This document shows, piece after piece, positions 45,780-57,306 of a stretch of DNA of 64,000 nt. The stretch lies in contig NW_019775477.1 of NCBI RefSeq assembly GCF_001039355.2, positions 263,316 to 327,315 of the forward strand, given 5' to 3'. A program made the translations under genes and the position numbers. The DNA is from Lingula anatina. Its lineage: Eukaryota > Brachiopoda > Lingulata > Lingulida > Lingulidae. Under the pieces are notes generated by a model. That model made no database searches and had not been told where the DNA came from. It saw only the letters and a list, made by a program, of their open reading frames with translations. How positions within the stretch are numbered: the stretch's first letter is position 1; every line of letters begins with the position of its first letter.

Positions 45780-47899
45780 TATCTTCTACATGTAGTCGGT
45801 TTCCACAAAACTGTAAATTATAGAGCAACAGCAGCGGCAGTAGTAGCAGTAGTAGTAATGGTATAAATAAAAAATTAATTAAAAACCGGACAGGATAAAT
45901 AATTCATTGAATAAGATAATGTAGAATGAAGTAAGAAGAAATAAACTTTTAAAATGAAAATAGCATCGCGTTAGGCCAGGCGTTAGGTTTTAAATCCCAT
46001 CACGTCTTCACCCTCGGCTTCAGGTTACTGACGGTGATACCCCTTTCTTCCGCTGATTATAAAAGTCGGCTTCCGACAGATTCTATGACACCGGGTGCCT
46101 TTTCGCCGATGTCTGGCGATCCCGTTCGTTTGAGACATGTATGAATATAGTCCGGCTTCTTACATGGCCGGCCAATTCTTGTATTACGTCCAATCTTTAA
46201 AACTTCCATTTCTTTAGTCATATACAGCTGTGTTGACATTTTAGTTCAAGTAAACGTAAGTAGACCATGCAAATGGATACGTGGCTGGACGTTATTGTTC
46301 GATATATAATAATTCATCATTCATCACCCCCCGGTATTCATTTGGAAAGCTTTTTAAAGAAAACAAACTCCGGATTCGCAGAACGCCACAGTTCAAAAAC
46401 GTGCCCTGTTATTTCTCATTTAGTGAATAGTAAATTTTCTGCTCTGGCAGTCACTCGAAATGTTTATTGTGTTTTTAGTTGACAATAATGCCCTCGCATT
46501 TAGTCAACTGCTGGTGCGTTACGTGTATTTCAGGTAAAACTGCGTCTTAAACTTTATTTCAAGGACATGGACGCGTAATCCTAACAATATAGGGGAAAAC
46601 TCAGAAGAAATTAGGTAAACGAACGGGTTTGGTTTTCTAAGGCTCGGCTCTGGACTCCATTTCACTATGCAAAATCTATATGAACGGTTTCTGATCTAAT
46701 TTTGCTTTCCAGCAAAACATTTTGGTCGCTTTTCTTAATCGTTATGATCTCTTCTCCAAAACGTTCGCTGTTTATTAACATTGAATAATTAATGTGAGTG
46801 TATAGACCGCCCCCCCCCCCTCTCCAAGGTACACAAAAAGGTAACCATGTGCCTTCTGGGATCATGACCCCAATACTGTATCAATACGTTTGATATCATG
46901 TTTGTTTCACGAGATAAAGCAGCCCACATACTATAAACTACATGGACAATACTAGCAGTTCAAATACGGCAAGACGCCGAGCGTCAAGTGTCGTAGTCTA
47001 CGCTTTATAACTGGAGTGCTTGATGATAAATTCAATAGGCGACTAGTGTTAATAAGATTTCACTCGTTTCGGATTCCATAATCCCTTATAAAATCTGCAC
47101 AGCGTTACCAACATTGTTATCTTTGGGAAAAATTTTAATAGGGGCCCACAAATTCTTTCGTCTATCCACATAACACGTACATTAGCTTTATAGGCCCTAT
47201 AAGGCCAGAATATGGGTATTATACAGCTTCATTAAAAATACACAGTTTTAAACATTTTCAAAATTAGCGTATAGCCTATAACATTACATGTCAACACACA
47301 TTGAAGATACATGGGGATATCAATGTGCATGAAAACATTTCGCTTTTTCAAAATAAAATTTGACAAAATCGTCAGCGCTTCTTAAATAATCGTCTGTCTA
47401 GGGCCGAATAAGAGTGTAAAAATAAAACCAGTTTTGTAATCGACCAGAATCATGATAAAAACGGGCATTCAGTCCTAATTAATAATAGGCCCTACTAATA
47501 AAACACTCAATGAAAGAAGGTCGCTCGATTTCTTTATATCCGTTTATTAGCAGCATGAACAAAATGCACATTTTAGTTTGAAAGCATGGGTTGATGCGAT
47601 TTTCGTGTGAAAACAGATATAAAAGAAAACAGTTCTTTTGAATTGGAAAATCGATCTCTGTATTCGAGCATCATGCGCAAATGTTGCATTATTGTGCGAG
47701 ACGTGATTCGAACAATCATTGACTTCATTATTTTTACCATTACGAACGGCACACCCATGCGACAAACAGGTCCTTTAAAAGCGGTCTGTATTTCCATAGC
47801 GTCGCGCTCGTTTCAGGGTCACATATTTTTTATTGCGCACCTGGGTGATCTGTGGTAAACACTTTAGATAGCTCACCTCAATCGACTGGGCTATTCATG

Positions 47900-48106
47900 A
47901 ATATTTAAAGAGACTTGGAAATCGATTCCTCAGCAAATGAAGTTAAGTGTACTAAAGGGGCGTGGGCTGTTTGATCTAGTTACGTACAATCTGATTGGTT
48001 GTGGGTTAGAGTTGTTTTGCAGAGGACGGACTGCATAGATTTCAGCTCTGCACAGTCGGCCTTCAAGCGGAGAGTGACGTATAGTTATCCCTTCTGTGTT
48101 TTGAAG
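47900..48106 (+). promoter_or_regulatory. Candidate promoter and 5' non-coding exon of TPPP copy D
   Basis: An inverted CCAAT box (GATTGG, about 47,992), an AT-rich TATA-like stretch (TGAATATTTAAAG, about 47,898) and a CRE-like TGACGTA (about 48,075) precede a segment ending TTTTGAAG followed by GTAAGC at 48,107, a good donor. It contains no ATG, so it would be untranslated and splice to the acceptor at 50,259. Inference only. Confidence 0.35.
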
Positions 48107-49215
48107 GTAAGCGTCCGCTTTTGATTGCTCAGTTAACGGTCTAAGTCTGTAGTAATAGAGTTAGTAGTGGTAAAAGTTACTGACAATCACCGGTGAGATG
48201 CGTAGCTTATCATTTAGTTTGAGCTTTGAAGAGAGCCGGCCGCTGTAACGAGACCCGCTGTATAGACCCGATCTAGGCACAAGAATATTCCTTGGCAACC
48301 AATGACAACAAACGGAGCTAATGCATTTTGCCCACGCATAGTCGACTTGACTTCGCTGTTGACTTGGATTGTAGCGAGACAAATAAGTCGTGGCAGTGAT
48401 GCACAGCTTTGCATCTATTGAGTTATAGTTAATGCAGTTGAAACATTTCATCACTGCCCTGCCTACCAGACACTCGAGAAAAACTTTGCGCGGTTTATTA
48501 ATTCTTTTTAAAAAATGCAATCAGCTTTGTGAAAAGGCCCGTTAAATATAGAGAAATCGAGAAAATTTACATTCTTTTATTTTAATTAAGATATATTTCT
48601 ATGACCTTATACATATTGTTTTAGAGATAACTGTAGAAAGCTCACCCTATCAAAACTTCCCCTGAGAGACAGCGAAAGTGAAACTGAAACCTCTGTTGTT
48701 ACAAGAGCTTATGTTAAGTGCATGGGAATAAAATACTAATATGATCTAACAAAAGTGGAACACTTGGGTTTGAATGTTTATTGCACCAGAGATAAACTTA
48801 GAACACATATTGTATACACAACAATTTTAATTTACCCATGCTGCATATACTACATATATATATAGGCCTATACTATATTTATTTGTTTGTTTGTTTGTTT
48901 GTTTAAGCAGTAACAATTAGAAAATAATGATTAAAAATATTGCACCCCTGACATTTTATATGTTTTGCCAAGGAAAGTGAGGGTGGGACGCTGAACTACA
49001 AAGTTAACATTTGAATGTTTTTATGCTGAAGAAGCCTGGCGTTTTTCTTTGCATTAATAAAGTGAAAACCCAAAGGGGATTAGTATAGGCAATTTAGTTG
49101 CTTTATTATTCTAAAACGTTTAGAGAGATAATATCACCTCAGATGACAGTGTAAGGTGCTGCATGGTAACTTTAAATTATTGTCCGCAGATATGTCAAGC
49201 CTTTGGTAAGTCTTA

Positions 49216-49441
49216 CACCCCATTTCCATAGATTTTTAGATCGATCTATCCCTGTGGGGTGTCTCACTAGATTACTGTCAGCTTGGCCGGCTTAAGTGTC
49301 TGTCCCGCCTACTAAAAGCTGTAAGGGGGTAATTAACTATGGTGCCCGCTTGGCTGACTGCAATTTAGCGTGAACCCCCAGGGAATTAGGTCGATCTAAA
49401 TCTTAATCTTTAGATCGATCTAAATCTCTGGGAAAGCACCC
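49216..49441. mobile_element. R2 inverted-repeat element, full length
   Basis: Very similar to the copy at 40,516, with the same left (CACCCCATTTCCATAG) and right (CTCTGGGAAAGCACC) ends, so recent activity is likely. It lies in the putative first intron of TPPP copy D. Confidence 0.85.
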
Positions 49442-49550
49442 TTAGCTATAGGCATATGACATGAGACTCAGAAACATTGGACTGCATTGTGGATTTTACC
49501 TTGAACTGAGTGCTAAGCTCACACACACAGTAGTATCAGCACATGTGCAG

Positions 49551-49718
49551 CAGGGGCGGATCCAGAGATATTTTCTGACAGTCTTCCAAATTATCTCTGT
49601 TAATTCGTCCTCAATTTCTGACTGTCTTCTGACAGAAAATATTAGATACCCGTCAATGTAAACTTAAAAATCTGACCGTCTTCCAGAAGACCCAGAAGAC
49701 GGCCTAAATCCGCCCCTG
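49551..49718. mobile_element. R5 element (CAGGGGCGGATCCAG ends) with 5-bp target duplication
   Basis: The left end CAGGGGCGGATCCAG is answered by AAATCCGCCCCTG. The flanks are TGCAG on both sides (49,546-49,550 and 49,719-49,723). 168 bp, non-coding. Relatives are at 55,837-55,981 and a part at 61,130-61,202. Confidence 0.75.
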
Positions 49719-49760
49719 TGCAGTGATAAATAGACTTCCCGATCTGCCAGTAGAGCTCTG

Positions 49761-49988
49761 TAAAGCCCCCTTTACACTGGACAGGGTCCTTTCTGCGTTG
49801 CGTAGTACGTTCCCTTTTGAGAGTAAAAAAAAAAAAGAAATTATGTAGTGACAACTGGCCATTCATTGAACATTCATTCTGCAACCAAAGCAATGCTTGC
49901 GCATCCTTTCAATGACCACAGTGTTGCAAGTTGCATGGTTGCACAAAGGATGCAGAAAGGACGCCGTCCAGTGTAAAGGGGGCTTTAA
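49761..49988. mobile_element. R1 inverted-repeat element, isolated copy
   Basis: The left end TAAAGCCCCCTTTACACTGG is a perfect inverse of the right end CCAGTGTAAAGGGGGCTTTA. It lies 43 bp from the R5 element. Confidence 0.85.
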
Positions 49989-50280
49989 CAGTTAATATCT
50001 ACTAATACTATCTAATGAAACATGCAATTACATTTACGCTTGTAAACCTGATATCACATAAGTGTGATAATAGGTCTAGATATATATTACATGTATGTAT
50101 AACACAAGTAGTTTAGAGGGCCTGTTAAAATAAATGTACTGAAACATTTTAGTGCTCAATAAAAAAATTATTATTAAATTATTATAAGTTAATAGTAAAC
50201 AGTTATTGAATAATGATTTGCTGTATAACATGGATTTTTTTTCTTTTTTTTTTTTTAGATATTATATCCAGTTTGCCAAG

Positions 50281-51870
50281 ATGAGTGATAGCGACCTTAA
50301 AGCCAAGTTTCTGGAATATTGTACATTTGGTGGACAAAAAGATAAGACCACAATCACCACCAAAAACGTGAACAAAATGTTTAAAGATTGCAACATCTTC
50401 AACAAGAAGTTTAACAGTAACGCCTTAGACATTGCATTCTCTAAAATACTATCTAAAGGTCCAAAGGGGTAAGTCATTTGATTTTATTTTAAATTGAAAT
50501 TTCTTGTAGTGTTTGACTTTAATCATGTATTTTAGTGATGTTAGTGCACATACATTTGAAGCTAAAGCTATGTTCATCGTATTTTTATAATATAATTATA
50601 GAATTCACTACCCTGTAGGCATATTAATTGGAAAAAAGTTGAGTTTGAAATACAAAAGATAATGAATTTTTATGGTCATGCACACATTTTTCTGATGTTC
50701 TCGCTATAAGTGCATTTTGCAGTTTCAGTGTATTTTTGATTTACATTTTGCTATGTACATGTAATTGACTTGTGCATTAAATTGATTTTCTCATTCTTTA
50801 TAGTAGATTTTCATAGGTGCATCTTTATAGTAACTTATTAACACAGTGGTTAAAACGATCACTTGCTTCTCTTTTTTTTTTTTGGCCATTGGCCATAAGT
50901 GCATTTTGCAGCTTCATTGTATTTTTAATGTAAATTTTGCTACGTAATTAGCTTGTGCATTAAATTGACTTTCTTATTCTTTTTAGTAGATCTTCAATAG
51001 GTGCATCTTTATAGCAACTTATTAACACAGTAGTTAAAACAATAACTTGCGTTTCTTTTTTTTTTGGGCCATTGTATACATATATACAATCATTACGTTG
51101 CAGGGCAAAAGAACTAAATTTTCAGCAGTTTAAGGATTTGCTGGCACTTCAAGAAATAAAAGATGCACACAAAGATAAGGACATTGCAAGCATTATTACT
51201 GGTGGTGGTGGACCAAGCCTGGCTGGCACAACTGTAAGTTTAATTATTGCAGAATTTGTCAGGAGCCCTATATAAATGCAAAATGTATTAGTTATTGGGG
51301 GTGGGTGGGTGGGTGGGGGTAAAGGGGGGGGTAGAGGGCATTGAGATCAAGTTGATCTGCGGACTAACAGGTCTTTGGACTTAATATGGCTGACTCACTC
51401 ACAAGCAGTTTAGTTCAGACCTACTAAACTTTTATTTTTATGATAAAAGCTCTGCAAATTGTTGTCCATCACGATTTTTTGATTTTTTGAAAAGCAAGCT
51501 TTACTTGAACATTTGACTTTTATCTTTTTGCAACCTACCTCTTCTCATTTACCTTTTTATCACTATATTTTTCCTGCACTGTCAATACTTCCATATTAAC
51601 TCAAGTGCATTTTGATCATCAAAAGTTTTCTTGGTATAGCTATATTTTACATGACTATTTTGTAACTCAGAAAATATCTGGTTTCAGGGCACAAGTAAGA
51701 CTGGCAATGTTGCGGGTATGACAGATACGTCCAAGTACACTGGCTCTCACAAGGAGAGATTTGATGAGTCTGGCAAAGGCAAGGGGATTGGAGGCCGGGC
51801 AGATATTGCTGATGGCAGTGGATATGTTGGAAATTACAAGGGCGCTGGAACATATGACGCCACGCACTGA
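50281..51870 (+). CDS. TPPP: TPPP/p25-alpha family protein, copy D (canonical)
   Basis: Three exons: 50281-50468 (exon starts at 50259), 51104-51233 and 51688-51870, giving 166 residues, close to vertebrate TPPP3 length. Residues 1-63 form the p25-alpha core ([25 protein letters not shown]). The third exon has the family signature [18 protein letters not shown], then GKGKGIGGR, and ends [17 protein letters not shown]. Family role: tubulin binding and microtubule bundling in the cytoplasm and cilia. All splice sites are consensus. This copy is the least modified of the four and is probably the ancestral-function gene. A likely promoter and first non-coding exon lie at about 47,900-48,106. The 3' flank (51,890-52,100) is shared with the other copies. 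A polyadenylation signal AATAAA occurs at 53,386. Confidence 0.93.
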
Positions 51871-54831
51871 GATTAAGGACCCTACTTTTTGTTCATTTGA
51901 TGCTTTGTGTTTGTTTGTAGGCAGCCGTTTTAATATGTTGCTTCACTTAGAAGAGAGCAGGCTTTGGTTTTGAGAAACATTTTAATTATAGTAAAAGATA
52001 TTGAAGAATTTGACTGTGCTTGTTGGAATGCAAAATTTTTGTTGATATACATGTAGATTCTAAACTTCAAGTTGGTGGACAATTCTAAATAGTTTAGTGG
52101 TCAGTTAGTGAAAATTTCATCGTCAGTTTGAAAAATAAGGAAGATTTTTGTGTGCTAACAGTGTCATCATACATATTATTATTGCCCCATTTATGTGTTT
52201 ATAGAGAGCATTTATAGAAAAAAATTAGGGGATTTTTCCAGGGTTTTGTCGATATAAAAATACAATTAAGCCAGATTAAATTGATAAGTTAATTGGTATA
52301 CACGATGACTGACCTTACATTTGAAGAAATTGGATTTATATAGGCAGTACCTAGATCACTTATCTATCAAAAGCTTTTGTCCATACTTAGAAGTACATTG
52401 AGTCAAGTGCAAAATAACATGCACCCATAAAATTATGTCATAAATGAGGAACTGGAGCAAATCTTGTTGTTGCTGTATTTTTGAAAGTGGCATTCTTTTG
52501 AGATAAAAGCTTATGATGACATTAAGAAAATAATTAACAGAACAACAAATTAAATCTCTAAAACCTAAATTCAAGTATGTATTTTGTGCGTGGGCACAAA
52601 GTTTCTAATTCTGATGATTGCTTTTAATTTTGCCACAGGCTTGAATATGTACTGATTACAGTTTTATTCAATTTGGTAATGTTGCCCATCTTTCTGGGGT
52701 ACTTCAGTGTTGGACGCTTTAGTTTAAAGGACAGCTACATGTTATTTCAATCCGTCCAAATATTTGTTCTGAAATATGATTTTTTAAATTTATATTTTTA
52801 TTAATACAAAGCTCATGTTTAATTTTTAATATTTCATTTTGTTTTATTTAGAATTTGCTTATTTACTGTACATCACAAACAGCTTCAACTTAGCAAGCAG
52901 CTGCTTTTGTCAAATTATATACAGCATACAGGGTTTTGGTACACTTATTGTCACTAACAGGATATTTTGTATTGGAGATACTGGATAAAGCCATTTGGAT
53001 TTTTATTCTGCACATTTTACCATTATGATACAACTGTCAGCATGGTAAAATGGATTTTTCATATTCTTTTGTGCAAAGATCAGAAAAAAGTTAAATTTAA
53101 CTCGCATCCACTACTCTTGTCATGAAAACGTCATTTCTCATATAATCTTTAAAGTTAGAAACCAGTGACTTTTTTTAAAGAAACCAAACAGCATGTAGAA
53201 TATGTGATAATTTTGTATTTACACAACAGTTACTCACCAGCTTATCTGTAAAAGTTTTTTAAAAACATTTTTAGCAATATGTTTATTTGAGATCTTATTT
53301 ACTTGTATATTTTCAACTTATCCTATTCTTATTATGATACACGTTTTATTGTCAAATGTTCTGTGCCTGTGTTTTAGGGGTCTTCAATAAATTCCAATCA
53401 AAAGATGAATTGTATGGATTTTTTCTTACTTCAAACAGTTGCTTTGTTTTGTATATGTATTCATATAACGTTATAGATCAACCATGCCAAGCTGTAAGAC
53501 CAGTAATCCAATGGTTTCCCAAAGTGGAAACTGGTGGTCAATGTTTACTTAACGAAGCTCAAGATTTCTTGATTATGCCTGTCAATACTTTTTATTGACA
53601 TCAGTAGATCACTTTTCACCCTTAATTGTGTGTACTGAGAAGGGGAGGGTGGGTGGGGTGGGGGCACACCCAGCAACTGATTTCTGGTTGGAACTGAACA
53701 TTTTTGACACATCCTTGTGTTATTCTAAAATGTCCTGGTTTTCTTTATAATCAATGAATACCCTTTACCAAGGTCACAAAGACTTAGATATTCACAGATA
53801 TTTTTGTTGCTAATTCCATGCATATTTCTGTCCTGTTACTACCAAGCTGGTCTCTCGTAAAAAAAGTAAACAATCAAAGCAGCAACTGGAGTCAGACATG
53901 ATGTTCAACATTCAGTTGAACATCTATAAAACTCTAATATCAATGACCATGTAAAACCATTTTACTTACCATTCAGTCCACGTCTCCCTGCTAGTTTCAT
54001 GTCAATTTTCTCCATACTAAGTCCATAAAGTAGACTCCATCAGACCTCTGTGATTAACATTTTGTTTCCATTTCAAGTAATATCGTAAAAATCATAATGT
54101 ATATCTCCCAGGCTGTATAACAGCACTAAGTGGACATAGCTAGCCCAAGTGCTTTTCCACAGTTGGCTGGGCTGAATATAGAACCCCCACCCCCTTTTTT
54201 TTTTGAAGGGACTAAAAACAAGTTTTTGAAATAGTAAAACGATTCAAATATTAAGCATTGTTTGAAATTTGAGTGTAATTACCATAATGATTATAGTCAT
54301 CTGCCTGAGAACAAATTTCAACAACATTCAAATTTAAATTTGCAAGTCTATTGAATATCAAAGGATTTCGATTGTTATGTTTATGCCAAGGCCAAATGGC
54401 ACACAGCATATACTAACAAATTTACAAGCTGCTACTGTTGACTAACTCGGTGCTTATAGCATACTCAAACAACACTACGCAAGTTATTTAACACCAATTA
54501 TAGTTTATTTGGAGTAGGTAGAAAATAAATATTTACAATATATGAAGCAAAGTTTGATGGAAATGGTGACATAAAGTACATTTAGCCATGAAATTTGATT
54601 ATATGCAAGTGGTATTTGGCAAATATTAACAATAAAAATCACAGCTGAGGAGTGTAGTTGAAGATCCCTTATGGATAAACAAACTTCTTCACTTGAATGA
54701 CAATAATTTTCGTGATCAAAAGATCACCTCTTTACATCAAGCACTAAACTAGATACGAGAGTGCCTGCAGTTCACTCGAATGCTAACAAGTATAGCTACT
54801 CACACAGGAATCTGCATGGAAAATCAATATG

Positions 54832-55080
54832 TGGTTTTAGGAGGTTAGAACGAATAACTGTGTTAAGTCCTCGCTTCCCTGGAGATTATATATTAAACTG
54901 GAGGTCTTAAATGCAGAAGTATAAATGGGGGCTATGTAACCATTTGCTACCTAGTAACCCTAATATCTGATTTTAGGAGGTTAGAGTGGATAACTGTGTT
55001 AAGCTCTCACTTCCCTGGAGATAATACACGAAACTGGAGGCCTTAAAAGCAGACATGTAACCATTTGCCCCCTATTAGTC
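54832..55080. repeat. Two-copy tandem duplication (about 135 bp)
   Basis: Both copies carry TTTTAGGAGGTTAGA, ATAACTGTGTTAAG, CACTTCCCTGGAGAT-like text and GTAACCATTTGC. Intergenic. Confidence 0.75.
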
Positions 55081-55836
55081 CCATTTTAAACAGTAAGCAC
55101 TCTCTAATACTTATCATGTATAACATGGTTATCATGGAAGACATTAACCAGCATAAAATCCCCAGTGTTGTTGAGGCGGTACAAATTCCATTGTTTGGTG
55201 GTTGGTATGGAAAGGAGGATTCCAGAAAATCCAAAACAGAGGCGGTTTGGGCTGGAATTGTAACAGACTTACGACAAATTAATCATGTCATGATAGAGTA
55301 GAAACAGAGTTAAAAGCACTAATGTTCAATTGACACCACCATAATTTCCCAGAGAATACTGTAATTTCCTTTTACAAACCAGCATTACTTCTTAATTAGG
55401 TTGTCCGAAACAGCATGTGTATGTAGTGATGAAACAGCCAAGTTTCTAATTAACTCAGAACCTAAGGGCTGAAGAATAACCATTGCTTAGGCTTCTAAGA
55501 TAATATTCCAGTTATGACCACAGCTCTCTGAACATTGAAAATCACCTGGTCTTCCATAATACTTTCTGTGATAAATCAGACTGATACTACCCAGACTCAT
55601 ACGATCAATAAACAATGTTTTGTCACATTCCACTCTTGACATTATGATAGTATGGGTGAAAATTGTAAAAACTGATAATCCTGATTATGAAAATGTAGCC
55701 GGGTGGCGAAGAGGCTGCAGGGCCCTCAGTGGGTCCAGGGCAACGGAATTAAGACTTAAAATCTAGCAATCCAGCATAATATGGAAAATTTTCACCCATG
55801 TAATCCTTAACAGAAGGCAGTGAACCAGGAAAAATA

Positions 55837-55981
55837 CAGGGGCGGATCCAGGGATATTTTCTAAATTATCTTAAGTTTGTTGATCAATCTTCCATTTTTG
55901 ACCATCTTCCCGACTTCCGACAGAAATAATTAGATGCTGGTCAATGAAGAAGAACCAGAAGACGGCCTCTGTCCGCCCATG
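55837..55981. mobile_element. R5 element copy
   Basis: The left end CAGGGGCGGATCCAGG; the right end GTCCGCCCATG is one base off the expected inverse. The flanks AAATA and GAATA are a near-match for a 5-bp target duplication. Confidence 0.65.
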
Positions 55982-56310
55982 GAATAAGTTGCAATTTGGA
56001 CATTTCTGTAACTGACTGTGCAATTTCCATTTCTAAATGTATTTTCATTGATCTGTGGTGGGGATTATAGATATTACCCTGGCAGTCATGAGACCCTGGA
56101 GTGTCAAGACACTATGCAACCTCCAACATGTGACTTTAAAGAGAGAAAAGAGAAGCAAGTCCTAAAAATAAATATTAAATAAATAAATAAATAAATTTTT
56201 TTTAAAAATCCACTGATGAAAACAATATACATTGCACTAAACCTATGGTTTCCTTAAGGTTATCATATCATATTCTGCACTGGTGACCTGATGTGAACAC
56301 ACAGAAAAAT

Positions 56311-56312
<2 letters not shown>

Positions 56313-56354
<42 letters not shown>
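56313..56354. repeat. (AAT)n microsatellite
   Basis: Perfect trinucleotide run in intergenic sequence. Confidence 0.95.
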
Positions 56355-56356
<2 letters not shown>

Positions 56357-57306
56357 AAATGAAATAACAATGCAGTAACAAATATATATATATAATCTTA
56401 CAATAATTATACTGAGCAAAAAGTGAAAGGTGGGATTATACAAAATGTTACACATTGATAAAAAAAGGACTTCACATACAAAATGATATGTACACTTAAT
56501 ATTATACAAAAGGTTGAAGTAAAAATATAGATACCACTCCAGTCAAATGACTGAAAAGAAAATGACGCAAGAGTAAGCTTGTTAATTAACTACTTTACAA
56601 GAACTTTACAAGTTTCTTATTTGGCTGATGCATCATATTATAGAATATCCCCTTTCAGGAGTTTAAGTGGCCATGGTTTGTTGTGATACAGTATTGTTTA
56701 CCCTCTGGTTACAATTGGTGGCAGTGACCAAAATTACAAAAATAAAACTGAAAATATGTTCTGTTCCTTTGATTGATATTAAAACAGCATCTGGGACTAT
56801 TTATATTTATGCTGTTAAAATATACAAATCATTATAAATATAAATGAAACAGCACAAACCAATGAAATGAGCACAATATATCTTGAAATTGAAACTATGC
56901 TGTAAGGGTTTTTGTTCAAATAAAGTGCTTGAAATGGGCAGCTTTAATATTACACCTGTAATTACCTTGTTCTGACACAATAAACCAAAAGATCCCAGGG
57001 TCAACATGTTTTTGAATGCATACAGATGCCCTTAAGTCCAACTGGTCATGCAGGCCAAGAGTTAATTAATTTTTTTCAACAGCTGTGCATACCAATTTTA
57101 AGTCTGCTCCATGTTCATTCACTGGTATGGAACATCAGAAGAAACCAGAAATTTATGTTTTGAAGAAATAAACTCCAATTTGCAAATCTTCCTGCTCATT
57201 ACCTGCTACAAGTACAAAATACAACATACCGCTCTATGTGAAAAAAAAAAAATAAATAAAACTAAATATAAATAAATAATAAATAAAAAGTACAAGGAAA
57301 CTGTTC

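Larger units (their letters stand above)
37082..45856. repeat. Tandem unit C (about 8.8 kb) containing broken TPPP copy C
   Basis: It starts with the shared module at 37,082, which is interrupted at 37,417 by the R4 element. The TPPP exons and the region just upstream (for example 41,060-41,150 against 24,055-24,150) align with units A and B but are clearly more diverged. Confidence 0.65.
43021..47899. other. Spacer of units C and D without a recognised gene
   Basis: Holds an R2 copy (43,700), a degenerate tandem repeat (44,390), an R5-like relic (45,512) and the unit-start module (45,857). Open frames here are short and lack family resemblance. Confidence 0.6.
45857..52300. repeat. Tandem unit D containing canonical TPPP copy D
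   Basis: It begins with a diverged form of the unit-start module (45,857-45,975: GTAGAATGAAGTAAGAAGAA, then AAAATAGCATC). The TPPP D gene and a recognisable 3' flank follow. The right end of the unit is not sharply defined. Confidence 0.5.
51871..57306. other. Intergenic region between convergent genes
   Basis: Begins with the TPPP D 3' flank, with an AATAAA at 53,386. Then AT-rich sequence with a 135-bp duplication (54,832), an R5 element (55,837) and an AAT run (56,313). The + strand TPPP gene and the - strand coiled-coil gene point towards each other here. No gene seen. Confidence 0.6.

Noticed and set aside
53356-53598. 80-residue open frame in the TPPP D downstream region
   Set aside because: AT-rich, no codon or motif signal, and it overlaps a likely polyadenylation signal.
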